NCBI GenBank assembly: GCA_945869245.1
Contig: CAMBOY010000184.1
Location: forward strand, 1 to 6,446
Length of the DNA: 6,446 nucleotides
Direction: 5' to 3'
DNA from: Hydrogenophaga intermedia
GTDB lineage: Bacteria; Pseudomonadota; Gammaproteobacteria; Burkholderiales; Burkholderiaceae_C
Position 1 is the stretch's first letter. Each line of letters opens with the position of its first letter. The position numbers and the translations under genes are program-made. The notes beneath the pieces were generated by a model, which had not been told where the DNA came from, did no database searches, and worked only from the letters and a program-made list of their open reading frames with translations. Shown here piece after piece: positions 1-5,719 of the stretch.

Positions 1-218
1 CGCAGGCCAGCGGCGCGGGCGTCATAGGCAGCAGGGGTGTTGGCCGCCGATGCAGGGCGATCCGGCCAGGCGGCGCCAAAGCGTTTGAGTTCGCGGGTGA
101 TGGTCGAAGGCGCGCGGTGCAAGGCCAACGCGATCGTGCGCGCCGAGCAGTTGTTTGCCTTCATCATCATGATCGCTGCTCGTTCTTCAGCCGTGAGTTG
201 TTCATAGTGCTTGCCCAT
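1..218 (-). CDS. IS30-family transposase, N-terminal part (truncated by window edge)
   Basis: The protein would bind the element's inverted repeats and catalyse its transposition. Only about 72 codons are visible, starting MGKHYEQLTAEERAAI. Residues about 5-48 form the helix-turn-helix typical of IS30 transposases: an LTxEER start, then a second helix with APSTITRELKR, matching the family pattern xSTIxRElxR. The DDE catalytic domain lies outside the window, so intactness cannot be judged. The start at 218 is supported by an AAGG Shine-Dalgarno 7 bases upstream and by the family's usual N-terminus. The gene is co-directional with the metY operon on its right. Confidence 0.85.
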   Translation of the reverse strand, partial: MGKHYEQLTAEERAAIMMMKANNCSARTIALALHRAPSTITRELKRFGAAWPDRPASAANTPAAYDARAAGL

Positions 219-237
219 CGCGGTACCTTACCGGTTG

Positions 238-253
238 GGTGTTGCACTTGATT
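238..253 (-). repeat. Probable terminal inverted repeat of the IS30 element
   Basis: The minus strand reads AATCAAGTGCAACACC about 20 bases upstream of the transposase start. Position and sequence fit the outer end of an IS30-type element. The partner repeat is outside the window, so the call rests on family resemblance only. Confidence 0.5.
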
Positions 254-436
254 ATTGATTCCGCCCAGTCTGTTGAACTCCTTGACTTCACCGCTCCCAG
301 TCGACGACTCATATTCCAGAGTTTCGACCATACCTGCCAGGCGCAGCCCTTCAAAGAAGGATTGCGCGCTCAGTGGGAGTTTCATAGTCGTCAACAACTG
401 CTTCGCAGACTTAATTTTCACGTAGTGCTCCCACAA
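254..436 (-). pseudogene. Unidentified reading-frame fragment cut by the IS30 element
   Basis: I do not recognise this frame. Between the metY stop and the IS end, the minus strand stays open for about 61 codons from a TTG at 436 (next residues WEHYVKIKSAKQLL), with an ATG alternative at 385 (MKLPLSAQSFFEGL). It then runs into IS sequence and stops at 167 after non-native residues. The stretch GLRLAGMVETLE faintly recalls the start of IS21-type IstB helper proteins, but that is too weak to assign. GC is about 50% by hand count against roughly 60-65% nearby, which suggests foreign origin. No convincing Shine-Dalgarno precedes either start. It could be a gene truncated by the insertion, a relic of an older mobile element, or non-coding sequence. 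Confidence 0.3.
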
Positions 437-459
437 AACTTCTTTGTGTTGATCGATCC

Positions 460-1737
460 TTACACCTTCGCCAGAGCCTGCTCCAAATCCGCCATCAGGT
501 CATCGATGTGCTCGATGCCAATCGACAGGCGAACCATGTCGGGGCTGACGCCGGCTTTTTTCATTTCGTCGGCGTTGAGCTGGCGGTGGGTGGTGGAGGC
601 TGGGTGGCAAGCCAGCGACTTGGCGTCGCCGATGTTGACCAGTCGTGTGAAGAGCTGCAGCGCATCCTGAAAGCGGGTACCGGCGGCAATCGAGTCGTCT
701 GACTTGAGGCCAAAGCTGATGATGCCCGAGGCCCGTCCGCCCATGTATTGCTGCACCAGCGCGTGGTCGCGGTGGCTGGGCAGGCCGGCGTAATTGACCC
801 AAGCCACCTTGGGGTGGTTTTGCAGGTGGGTGGCCACTTTGACCGCGTTCTCGCAGATGCGGTCCATACGCAGGGCCAATGTCTCGATGCCTTGCAAAAT
901 TTGAAACGCGTTCATGGGCGAGAGTGCCGCGCCCATGTTGCGCAGGGGCACCACGCGGGCGCGGCCAATGTAGGCTGCTGCGCCCAGCGCTTCGGTGTAG
1001 ACCACGCCGTGGTAGCTGACGTCGGGTTCGTTCAGGCGTTTGAAGCGTGCTTTGTGTTCAGCCCAGGGGAACTTGCCGCTGTCGACAATGGCGCCGCCGA
1101 TGGTGGTGCCGTGGCCGCCCAGGTATTTGGTGAGCGAATGCACCACGATGTCGGCGCCGTGTTCAAACGGGCGGCACAGGTAGGGGCTGGTCACGGTGTT
1201 GTCCACGATCAGCGGCACGCCGGCGGCGTGCGCCACCTTCGCCAGCGCGCCGATGTCAGTCACGTTGCCCAGCGGGTTGCCGATGGATTCGCAATAGATG
1301 GCCTTGGTGCGCTCGTCAATCAGCGCGGCAAAGGCTGCCGGGTCGCGCGGGTCGGCAAAACGCACGTTGATGCCCTGCTGCGGGAAGGTGTGCGCAAACA
1401 GGTTGTAGGTGCCACCGTACAGCGTGCTGGCCGAGACGATGTTGTCACCGGCCTCTGCAATGGTCTGGATAGCCGCCGTGATGGCGGCCATGCCCGATGC
1501 CATGGCCAGCGCGCCCACGCCGCCTTCCAATGCCGCCAAGCGCGCTTCGAGCACGCCGTTGGTGGGGTTCATGATGCGGCTGTAGATATTGCCCGCGACC
1601 TTGAGGTCGAACAGATCGGCGCCGTGTTGTGTGTCGTCGAACGCGTAGGCCACGGTCTGGTAGATCGGCACCGCCACCGCTTTGGTGGTGGGGTCGGGCG
1701 TGTAGCCGCCGTGCACGGCGATGGTTTCAATGCGCAT
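460..1737 (-). CDS. metY: O-acetylhomoserine sulfhydrylase (O-acetylhomoserine aminocarboxypropyltransferase)
   Basis: This cytoplasmic PLP enzyme makes L-homocysteine from O-acetylhomoserine and sulfide in direct-sulfhydrylation methionine synthesis. The 425-residue length fits MetY and exceeds the roughly 380-400 of MetB/MetC relatives. It is a full-length Cys/Met-metabolism PLP protein. YSR (52-54) and SGM (81-83) bind the cofactor phosphate, Tyr107 in LYGGT stacks on the ring, Asp179 in VDNT contacts the pyridine nitrogen, Lys204 in HSLTKYLGGHG forms the Schiff base, and Arg403 in VRLSIGIEH binds the substrate carboxylate. The ATG at 1737 is chosen because MRIETIAVHGG is the family N-terminus; the frame stays open to 1893, but those 52 residues are low-complexity and overlap rlpA. 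It is the last gene of the operon, 26 bp after rlpA. A homoserine-sulfhydrylase variant cannot be excluded from sequence alone. Confidence 0.93.
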   Translation of the reverse strand: MRIETIAVHGGYTPDPTTKAVAVPIYQTVAYAFDDTQHGADLFDLKVAGNIYSRIMNPTNGVLEARLAALEGGVGALAMASGMAAITAAIQTIAEAGDNIVSASTLYGGTYNLFAHTFPQQGINVRFADPRDPAAFAALIDERTKAIYCESIGNPLGNVTDIGALAKVAHAAGVPLIVDNTVTSPYLCRPFEHGADIVVHSLTKYLGGHGTTIGGAIVDSGKFPWAEHKARFKRLNEPDVSYHGVVYTEALGAAAYIGRARVVPLRNMGAALSPMNAFQILQGIETLALRMDRICENAVKVATHLQNHPKVAWVNYAGLPSHRDHALVQQYMGGRASGIISFGLKSDDSIAAGTRFQDALQLFTRLVNIGDAKSLACHPASTTHRQLNADEMKKAGVSPDMVRLSIGIEHIDDLMADLEQALAKV

Positions 1738-1763
1738 GGGATGTTTCCGGTGGTGGGGAAGAT

Positions 1764-2420
1764 TCAAGGGCGCGTGGAAGGCGCCTTGGAAGAACGTGTT
1801 GTGGGTGCTGTTTTGGGGGCGCTGCCCGGATGGCGGCTGAAAAAACGCTCGGTCTTGGCTTGGAATTCGTTGAGCTGGTGCGCTTGCACCCACACCTCCA
1901 CCTGGGTGACACCACGGCCGAGCACCCCCAGCGCGTCCATGGCGGCGCGGCTCAAATCCAGAATGCGCTGGTGCTTGTACGGCCCACGGTCGTTCACCCG
2001 CACCACCACGGTTTTGCCGGTGTGCACGCTGCGCACCTGCAGCAAGGTGCCAAACGGCAAATAGCGGTGCGCGGCGGTGAGTTCATGCATGTTGTAGCGC
2101 TCGCCGTTGGCGGTGCGCCGGCCGTGAAAGCCTGGCCCGTACCACGACGCCATGCCGGACTTGAGCAAGGCGTGCGACGAGACGTCGACACGCGCAGGTT
2201 CGTGTGGCGGGGCCGCAGGAAGCACCACATCGGCAAACGGTGGCGGCAAATCGGGTACCACGTTGGCGGCTGGCGCGGGCAGCACGGCCGGCTCCGCCAG
2301 TGGCACGGCCACGGGCGCAGGCGCATCGCTTGCCAGGACCGCACCATCGTCTGCGCCGTGCGCCGCCGTTGCACTGGCCAGCACCACCGCCAGCATGCCA
2401 ACCCACTTCAACAGCCCCAT
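1764..2420 (-). CDS. rlpA: RlpA-like septal ring lytic transglycosylase, non-lipoprotein form
   Basis: RlpA proteins are lytic transglycosylases that cleave denuded peptidoglycan at the division septum. The 218 residues comprise a signal peptide (1 to about 22, hydrophobic core LAVVLASATAA, cut near AHGA-DD), a Pro/Ala-rich linker (about 31-75), a double-psi beta-barrel domain (about 88-180, ASWYGPGFHGRRTANGERYN) and a basic Ser/Pro/Thr-rich tail. Glu107, His118 and Asp144 (in TANGER, TAAHR and VNDRGP) align with Pseudomonas aeruginosa RlpA Glu120, His131 and Asp157 with one constant offset, so the active site looks intact. Unlike classical RlpA there is no lipobox cysteine (no Cys at all) and no C-terminal SPOR domain. 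It is therefore probably soluble periplasmic protein with no visible septal-targeting module. The ATG at 2420 is supported by AAGGGGG four bases upstream. It sits 32 bp after metF and 26 bp before metY. Confidence 0.88.
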   Translation of the reverse strand: MGLLKWVGMLAVVLASATAAHGADDGAVLASDAPAPVAVPLAEPAVLPAPAANVVPDLPPPFADVVLPAAPPHEPARVDVSSHALLKSGMASWYGPGFHGRRTANGERYNMHELTAAHRYLPFGTLLQVRSVHTGKTVVVRVNDRGPYKHQRILDLSRAAMDALGVLGRGVTQVEVWVQAHQLNEFQAKTERFFSRHPGSAPKTAPTTRSSKAPSTRP

Positions 2421-2427
2421 AAAACCC

Positions 2428-2445
2428 CCTTGATGAACACCAAGG
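2428..2445 (-). promoter_or_regulatory. Small hairpin overlapping the rlpA ribosome-binding site
   Basis: In the metF-rlpA spacer the minus strand reads CCTTG, an 8-base loop, then CAAGG. The second arm overlaps the rlpA Shine-Dalgarno (AAGGGGG). A 5-bp stem is marginal but could lower rlpA initiation relative to its neighbours. No U-tract follows directly, so it is not a terminator. Confidence 0.25.
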
Positions 2446-2452
2446 CGCTACC

Positions 2453-3283
2453 TTAACCGAGTTGCAAACGGTCGAGAATGGCCAGTGTGGGTGCGCTCTG
2501 GTTCATGCTGTAGAAGTGCAGCGCCGGCACGCCAGCGTTGCGCAACTGGTCACACAAATCGGTCACCACGTCCAGACCAAAGGCCTTGATGGACTCCACA
2601 TCGTCGCCATAGGCTTGCAAACGCAGGCGGATCCAACGCGGAATCTCGGCGCCACAGGCATCCGAGAACCGCAGCAACTGCGACGAACTGGTAATCGGCA
2701 TGATGCCTGGCACCACCGGCACATCGGCGCCAAGCTTGTGCGCGTCGTCCACAAAGCGGAAGTAGGCGTCGCTGTTGTAGAAGTATTGGGTGATGGCCGA
2801 GTCGGCGCCGGCCTTGACCTTGGTCACATAGGCCTGCAGATCGGCCTCGGGCGATCTGGCCTGCGGATGCACCTCCGGGTAGGCGGCCACCTCGATGTGA
2901 AAGTCGCGACCGGTTTCGGCACGCATAAAGGCCACCAGGTCGCTGGCGTAGTGGAACTCGCCACCCGCACCGTAGCCGCTGGGCAGATCACCACGCAGCG
3001 CCACCAGGCGCTTGACGCCCATGGCTTTTAAGGTGGCCAGCTGTTCGCGCACACTGGCCTTGGTGGCGCCAATGCACGAAAAATGCGAGGCTGCGCTCAC
3101 GCCTTCGGCCAAGATCTCGCCCACCGTGTCGAAGGTGCCTTGCTGGGTCGAGCCACCCGCGCCATAGGTCACCGAGCAGAACTCGGGCTTAAGCGCATAG
3201 AGCTTCTGACGCACACCGCGCAGCTTCTCGGCGCCCTCGGGCGTCTTGGGCGGAAAAAATTCAAAACTTACCGGCAGGCCCAT
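2453..3283 (-). CDS. metF: 5,10-methylenetetrahydrofolate reductase
   Basis: MetF is a flavoenzyme that reduces 5,10-methylene-THF to 5-methyl-THF with NADH, supplying the methyl group for homocysteine remethylation. The 276 residues cover the whole TIM-barrel domain. SFEFFPPKT (6-14) carries Glu8, matching E. coli catalytic Glu28. RGDLP (97-101) carries Asp99, matching E. coli Asp120, which tunes FAD. SVTYGAGGST (37-46) and ITQYFYN (164-170, with the folate-contacting Gln166) are also present. It is about 20 residues shorter than E. coli MetF (296) only because the N-terminal lead before the first strand is short. The ATG at 3283 is backed by GGGAG 8 bases upstream, and that signal lies inside the 3' end of tlyA. 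The 16-bp overlap with tlyA suggests translational coupling. Confidence 0.96.
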   Translation of the reverse strand: MGLPVSFEFFPPKTPEGAEKLRGVRQKLYALKPEFCSVTYGAGGSTQQGTFDTVGEILAEGVSAASHFSCIGATKASVREQLATLKAMGVKRLVALRGDLPSGYGAGGEFHYASDLVAFMRAETGRDFHIEVAAYPEVHPQARSPEADLQAYVTKVKAGADSAITQYFYNSDAYFRFVDDAHKLGADVPVVPGIMPITSSSQLLRFSDACGAEIPRWIRLRLQAYGDDVESIKAFGLDVVTDLCDQLRNAGVPALHFYSMNQSAPTLAILDRLQLG

Positions 3284-4026
3284 ACAAAAAACTCCCGATT
3301 GCCATCACCCCCGGTGATGGCGCTGTCAACATAATCCCGCATCTGCAAACCGTGGTCGACACAGGCTTGCGCAATGCGTTGCTGCACGAGCGCATAACTC
3401 GCGGCGTCTTTCACCAACCCGCCTTTGCCAATCTGCTCGGGCTGCAACTCAAACTGCGGCTTGACCAGCATCAGCAGGTGGCCTGCGGGCGCCAGCAAGG
3501 GCACGATGGCCGGCCACACCAGGGTCTGCGAAATAAAAGACAAGTCGCCCACAATCACATCAAACGGCACGGCGGTCTGGCCGCACGCTCGTTCCAGCGA
3601 CTCGGCCGTGAGTTGGCGCGCGTTGCACTGCTCCACACAGACCACACGCGGGTCGGCGCGCAGCATCGGGTGCAACTGGCCTTGGCCCACGTCCACCCCC
3701 ACCACCTGGGCTGCACCACGCTGCAACAAGCAGTCGGTGAAGCCACCGGTGCTTTGCCCCACATCCAGACAACGCCAGCCGCGCACGTCGATGCCGCAAG
3801 CGCTGAGCGCGCCGTCGAGCTTGAGGCCGCCGCGCGACACAAACCGCGACTCGGCTGCGTCCAGCACATCCAACTCGACCGTCTCGCGCAGCTCCTCGCC
3901 GTTTTTGGCCACCCGCTTCCAATCGCCGCCAGACAGGCGCCAGCGCACGCCCGACGCGATGAAGCGTTGGGCCTGCGACTTGCTCGAAGCAAGCCCTCGT
4001 TCAACAAGCAACTGATCAGCTCGCAT
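3268..4026 (-). CDS. tlyA: TlyA-family rRNA 2'-O-methyltransferase (S4 + FtsJ-like domains)
   Basis: The family methylates ribose 2'-OH groups in rRNA using SAM; mycobacterial TlyA modifies 16S C1409 and 23S C1920, and shorter forms modify only the 23S site. It is often annotated as hemolysin. The 252 residues comprise an S4 RNA-binding domain (1 to about 60, MRADQLLVERGLASS) and a Rossmann methyltransferase domain. The SAM motif is LDVGQSTGGFTD (87-98), followed by GDLSFIS (160-166), LVKPQFE (187-193) and REFF (244-247). Lys69, Asp161, Lys189 and Glu245 line up with the M. tuberculosis tetrad Lys69-Asp154-Lys182-Glu238, the last three at a constant offset of 7. The ATG at 4026 is chosen from the S4 N-terminus and an upstream GGTGAT; the frame extends to 4077, but those residues look non-native. 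It lies between ahcY and metF. Confidence 0.9.
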   Translation of the reverse strand: MRADQLLVERGLASSKSQAQRFIASGVRWRLSGGDWKRVAKNGEELRETVELDVLDAAESRFVSRGGLKLDGALSACGIDVRGWRCLDVGQSTGGFTDCLLQRGAAQVVGVDVGQGQLHPMLRADPRVVCVEQCNARQLTAESLERACGQTAVPFDVIVGDLSFISQTLVWPAIVPLLAPAGHLLMLVKPQFELQPEQIGKGGLVKDAASYALVQQRIAQACVDHGLQMRDYVDSAITGGDGNREFFVWACR

Positions 4027-4044
4027 GGAAAGGATCACCCCCGC

Positions 4045-4072
4045 CGCGCTGTGCGCGACCCCCGCTAGGGGG
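4045..4072 (-). repeat. Pair of adjacent GC hairpins in the ahcY-tlyA spacer
   Basis: Two perfect inverted repeats sit side by side in the 60-bp spacer. In transcript order the first is CCCCC-TAGC-GGGGG (4072-4059) and the second is CGCGC-ACA-GCGCG (4057-4045). No U-tract follows, so they are unlikely to terminate transcription. They could protect the ahcY 3' end from exonucleases, attenuate downstream expression, or be a copy of a dispersed REP-like element. Confidence 0.5.
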
Positions 4073-4086
4073 CGCAACGCAACAGC

Positions 4087-5520
4087 TCAATACCGGTACG
4101 TGTTGGCCTTGTACGGGCCTTGCTTGGACACGCCGATGTACGCGGCTTGCTCGTCGGTCAGCTCAGTCAGCTGAGCGCCCACTTTCTTCAAGTGCAGGCG
4201 CGCCACTTTTTCGTCCAAATGCTTGGGCAGCACATAGACATTGCCGGCTTCGTACTGCTCGGACTTGGTGAACAACTCGATCTGCGCAATGGTCTGGTTG
4301 GCAAAGCTCGACGACATGACGAAGCTCGGGTGGCCGGTGGCGCAACCCAGGTTCACCAAACGGCCTTTGGCCAGCAGGGTGATCTTCTTGCCATCGGGGA
4401 AGATGACGTGGTCGACCTGCGGCTTGATCTCGTCCCACTGCAGCTTTTCCAGGGAAGCAACATCGATCTCGTTGTCGAAGTGACCGATGTTGCAGACGAT
4501 GGCTTCGTCCTTCATGGCGGCCATGTGCTCGTAGCGGATCACGTTCTTGTTGCCAGTGGCCGAGACAAAGATGTCGGCCTTGTCGGCGGCGTATTCCATG
4601 GTCACGACCTTGTAGCCTTCCATCGCGGCTTGCAGGGCGTTGATGGGGTCGATCTCGGTCACCCACACTTGGGCGCTCAAGGCGCGCAAGGCCTGGGCCG
4701 AGCCCTTGCCCACGTCGCCGTAACCGGCCACCAGCGCAACCTTGCCGGCGATCATCACGTCGGTGGCGCGCTTGATGGAGTCGACCAGCGATTCGCGGCA
4801 GCCGTAGAGATTGTCGAACTTGCTCTTGGTCACCGAATCGTTCACGTTGATGGCACGGAACTTGAGCGTGCCCTTGGCCGCCATTTCATTGAGGCGCAGC
4901 ACGCCAGTGGTGGTCTCTTCGGTCACACCAATGATCTGGGCGCTCTTGCGGCTGTACCAGGTGCTGTCCTGCGCCAGCTTGGCCTTGATCGCCGCAAACA
5001 GGATGCGCTCTTCCTCGCTGCCGGGGTTGGCCAGCACCGACGCATCGGTCTCGGCGCGCTGGCCCAGGTGCATCAGCAGCGTGGCGTCGCCGCCGTCGTC
5101 GAGGATCATGTTCGGGCCTTCGCCCTCTGTACCAGCGGCGCCAAACTCAAAAATGCGGTGTGTGTAGTCCCAGTACTGCTCCAGCGTCTCGCCCTTGATG
5201 GCGAACACCGGCGTGCCACGCGCGGCAATGGCGGCGGCGGCGTGGTCTTGGGTCGAGAAGATGTTGCACGAAGCCCAGCGCACCTGCGCGCCCAGCGCCT
5301 GCAGGGTTTCAATCAGCACCGCGGTCTGGATCGTCATGTGCAGCGAGCCCGTGATGCGTGCGCCCTTGAGCGGCTGCTGGGCGGTGAATTCTTCGCGGAT
5401 GGCCATCAGACCGGGCATTTCGGTCTCGGCGATTTTGATTTCTTTGCGGCCCCAATCGGCCAAGCCGATGTCGGCGATCACGCAGTCGGCGTTGAGGGCG
5501 GTTTTGAGAGGTGCATTCAT
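4087..5520 (-). CDS. ahcY: S-adenosyl-L-homocysteine hydrolase
   Basis: This NAD-dependent cytoplasmic enzyme splits SAH into adenosine and homocysteine, relieving product inhibition of methyltransferases. The 477 residues are full length for the proteobacterial type, which carries an insertion of about 40 residues (about 150-190) absent from the 432-residue human enzyme. GSLHMT (58-63) has the active-site His61. DDGGD (141-145), EETTTG (201-206) and SVTKSKFDN (229-237, with Lys232 and Asp236) form the substrate site. AGYGDVGKGSA (265-275) is the NAD-binding glycine loop. The C-terminal KxxxYRY (Lys471, Tyr475) reaches the NAD of a neighbouring subunit. The ATG at 5520 is chosen for its Shine-Dalgarno GGAG six bases upstream; the frame extends to 5571, but that part lies in the riboswitch expression region. 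It is the first gene of the operon and is controlled by the SAH riboswitch. Confidence 0.97.
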   Translation of the reverse strand: MNAPLKTALNADCVIADIGLADWGRKEIKIAETEMPGLMAIREEFTAQQPLKGARITGSLHMTIQTAVLIETLQALGAQVRWASCNIFSTQDHAAAAIAARGTPVFAIKGETLEQYWDYTHRIFEFGAAGTEGEGPNMILDDGGDATLLMHLGQRAETDASVLANPGSEEERILFAAIKAKLAQDSTWYSRKSAQIIGVTEETTTGVLRLNEMAAKGTLKFRAINVNDSVTKSKFDNLYGCRESLVDSIKRATDVMIAGKVALVAGYGDVGKGSAQALRALSAQVWVTEIDPINALQAAMEGYKVVTMEYAADKADIFVSATGNKNVIRYEHMAAMKDEAIVCNIGHFDNEIDVASLEKLQWDEIKPQVDHVIFPDGKKITLLAKGRLVNLGCATGHPSFVMSSSFANQTIAQIELFTKSEQYEAGNVYVLPKHLDEKVARLHLKKVGAQLTELTDEQAAYIGVSKQGPYKANTYRY

Positions 5521-5526
5521 GGTGCG

Positions 5527-5595
5527 CTCCAGTGATGGTGTCAACAAAACCACTGGCCGCAGCGCTTGCAAGGGCTCACCGCACTGGTCCAGTGG
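5527..5595 (-). promoter_or_regulatory. Candidate expression platform: alternative pairings around the ahcY Shine-Dalgarno
   Basis: Four complementary blocks lie between the riboswitch and the ahcY start. In transcript order they are CCACTGG (5595-5589), CCAGTG (5587-5582), CCAGTGG (5556-5550) and CACTGG (5534-5529). The last block contains the GG of the GGAG Shine-Dalgarno (5530-5527). CCAGTGG can pair with CACTGG, hiding the ribosome-binding site behind a loop of about 15 bases. It can instead pair over 7 bp with the upstream CCACTGG at the riboswitch edge, freeing the site. The complementarity is seen directly; the switching model is inference. Confidence 0.55.
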
Positions 5596-5675
5596 ATGAG
5601 CGTCGTTGCGAATGGGGTCCGAGCCTCACGCCTGCTGCCAGCGGGTGCTGGTGGGCGCTGCAACGCTCCTCGGAT
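5594..5675 (-). ncRNA. S-adenosylhomocysteine (SAH) riboswitch
   Basis: This aptamer senses SAH and, in characterised examples, raises expression of SAH-recycling genes. The minus strand carries the conserved 5' core TCCGAGGAGCGTTGC (5674-5660) and the 3' core AGGCTCGGA (5626-5618). P1 pairs TCCGAG (5674-5669) with CTCGGA (5623-5618). P2 includes CGCC with GGCG and an inner CCAGC-ACCC-GCTGG hairpin (5651-5638). The downstream ACGCTC within GCAACGACGCTCATCC matches GAGCGT in the 5' core (5670-5665), giving the family's pseudoknot. Its placement about 75 bases upstream of ahcY, on the same strand, fits the known class. I am very sure of identity; the exact 3' boundary is approximate. Confidence 0.95.
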
Positions 5676-5682
5676 GCGCGGA

Positions 5683-5688
5683 ATTTTA
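5683..5688 (-). promoter_or_regulatory. Candidate -10 box for the ahcY operon
   Basis: TAAAAT on the minus strand differs from the sigma-70 -10 consensus at one position. A start at the A of 5675, seven bases beyond it, would place the first base of the riboswitch at or near +1. No good -35 hexamer is visible 16-18 bp upstream (AAGGTT or AAAGGT). An A-tract (5715-5709) just beyond could act like an UP element. The call rests mainly on position. Confidence 0.45.
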
Positions 5689-5719
5689 ACGGAAGGCGCC
5701 AAATAACCTTTTTTTATGA

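Larger units (their letters stand above)
1..253 (-). mobile_element. End of an IS30-family insertion sequence (partial)
   Basis: This is the 5' (transposase-start) end of an insertion sequence; the rest lies beyond the left edge. It is called from the IS30-type transposase N-terminus at 1-218 plus a short leader ending in a sequence that reads AATCAAGTGCAACACC on the minus strand. That sequence resembles the terminal inverted repeats I recall from IS30-family elements of betaproteobacteria. The outer boundary near 253 is inferred and may be off by a few bases, because the other end and any target duplication are not visible. Confidence 0.7.

Noticed and set aside
432..448. Stem-loop CACAAA/TTTGTG after metY as an intrinsic terminator
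   Set aside because: The stem is A/T-rich and weak, and no U-tract follows it in the direction of transcription.
1738..1893. N-terminal extension of metY to an upstream start
   Set aside because: The extra 52 residues overlap rlpA and are low-complexity; MRIETIAVHGG at 1737 is the family start.
748..2064. Long plus-strand open frame opposite metY and rlpA
   Set aside because: It is antisense to two well-supported genes, its translation is rich in Gly, Ala, Val, His and Arg with no recognisable domain, and it is a typical product of GC-rich codon bias on the other strand.
4027..4077. N-terminal extension of tlyA
   Set aside because: The S4 domain begins at MRADQLL; the extension is encoded by the hairpin-bearing spacer.
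4120..5535. Long plus-strand open frame opposite ahcY
   Set aside because: It mirrors ahcY codon bias, shows no family motifs and runs into the riboswitch region; the minus-strand AhcY is unmistakable.
5521..5571. N-terminal extension of ahcY
   Set aside because: The internal ATG at 5520 has a GGAG signal and gives the expected length; the extension is the riboswitch expression region.
5697..5715. T-run after GGCGCC on the plus strand as a terminator
   Set aside because: GGCGCC is a bare 6-bp palindrome with no loop, and no plus-strand gene lies upstream to terminate.
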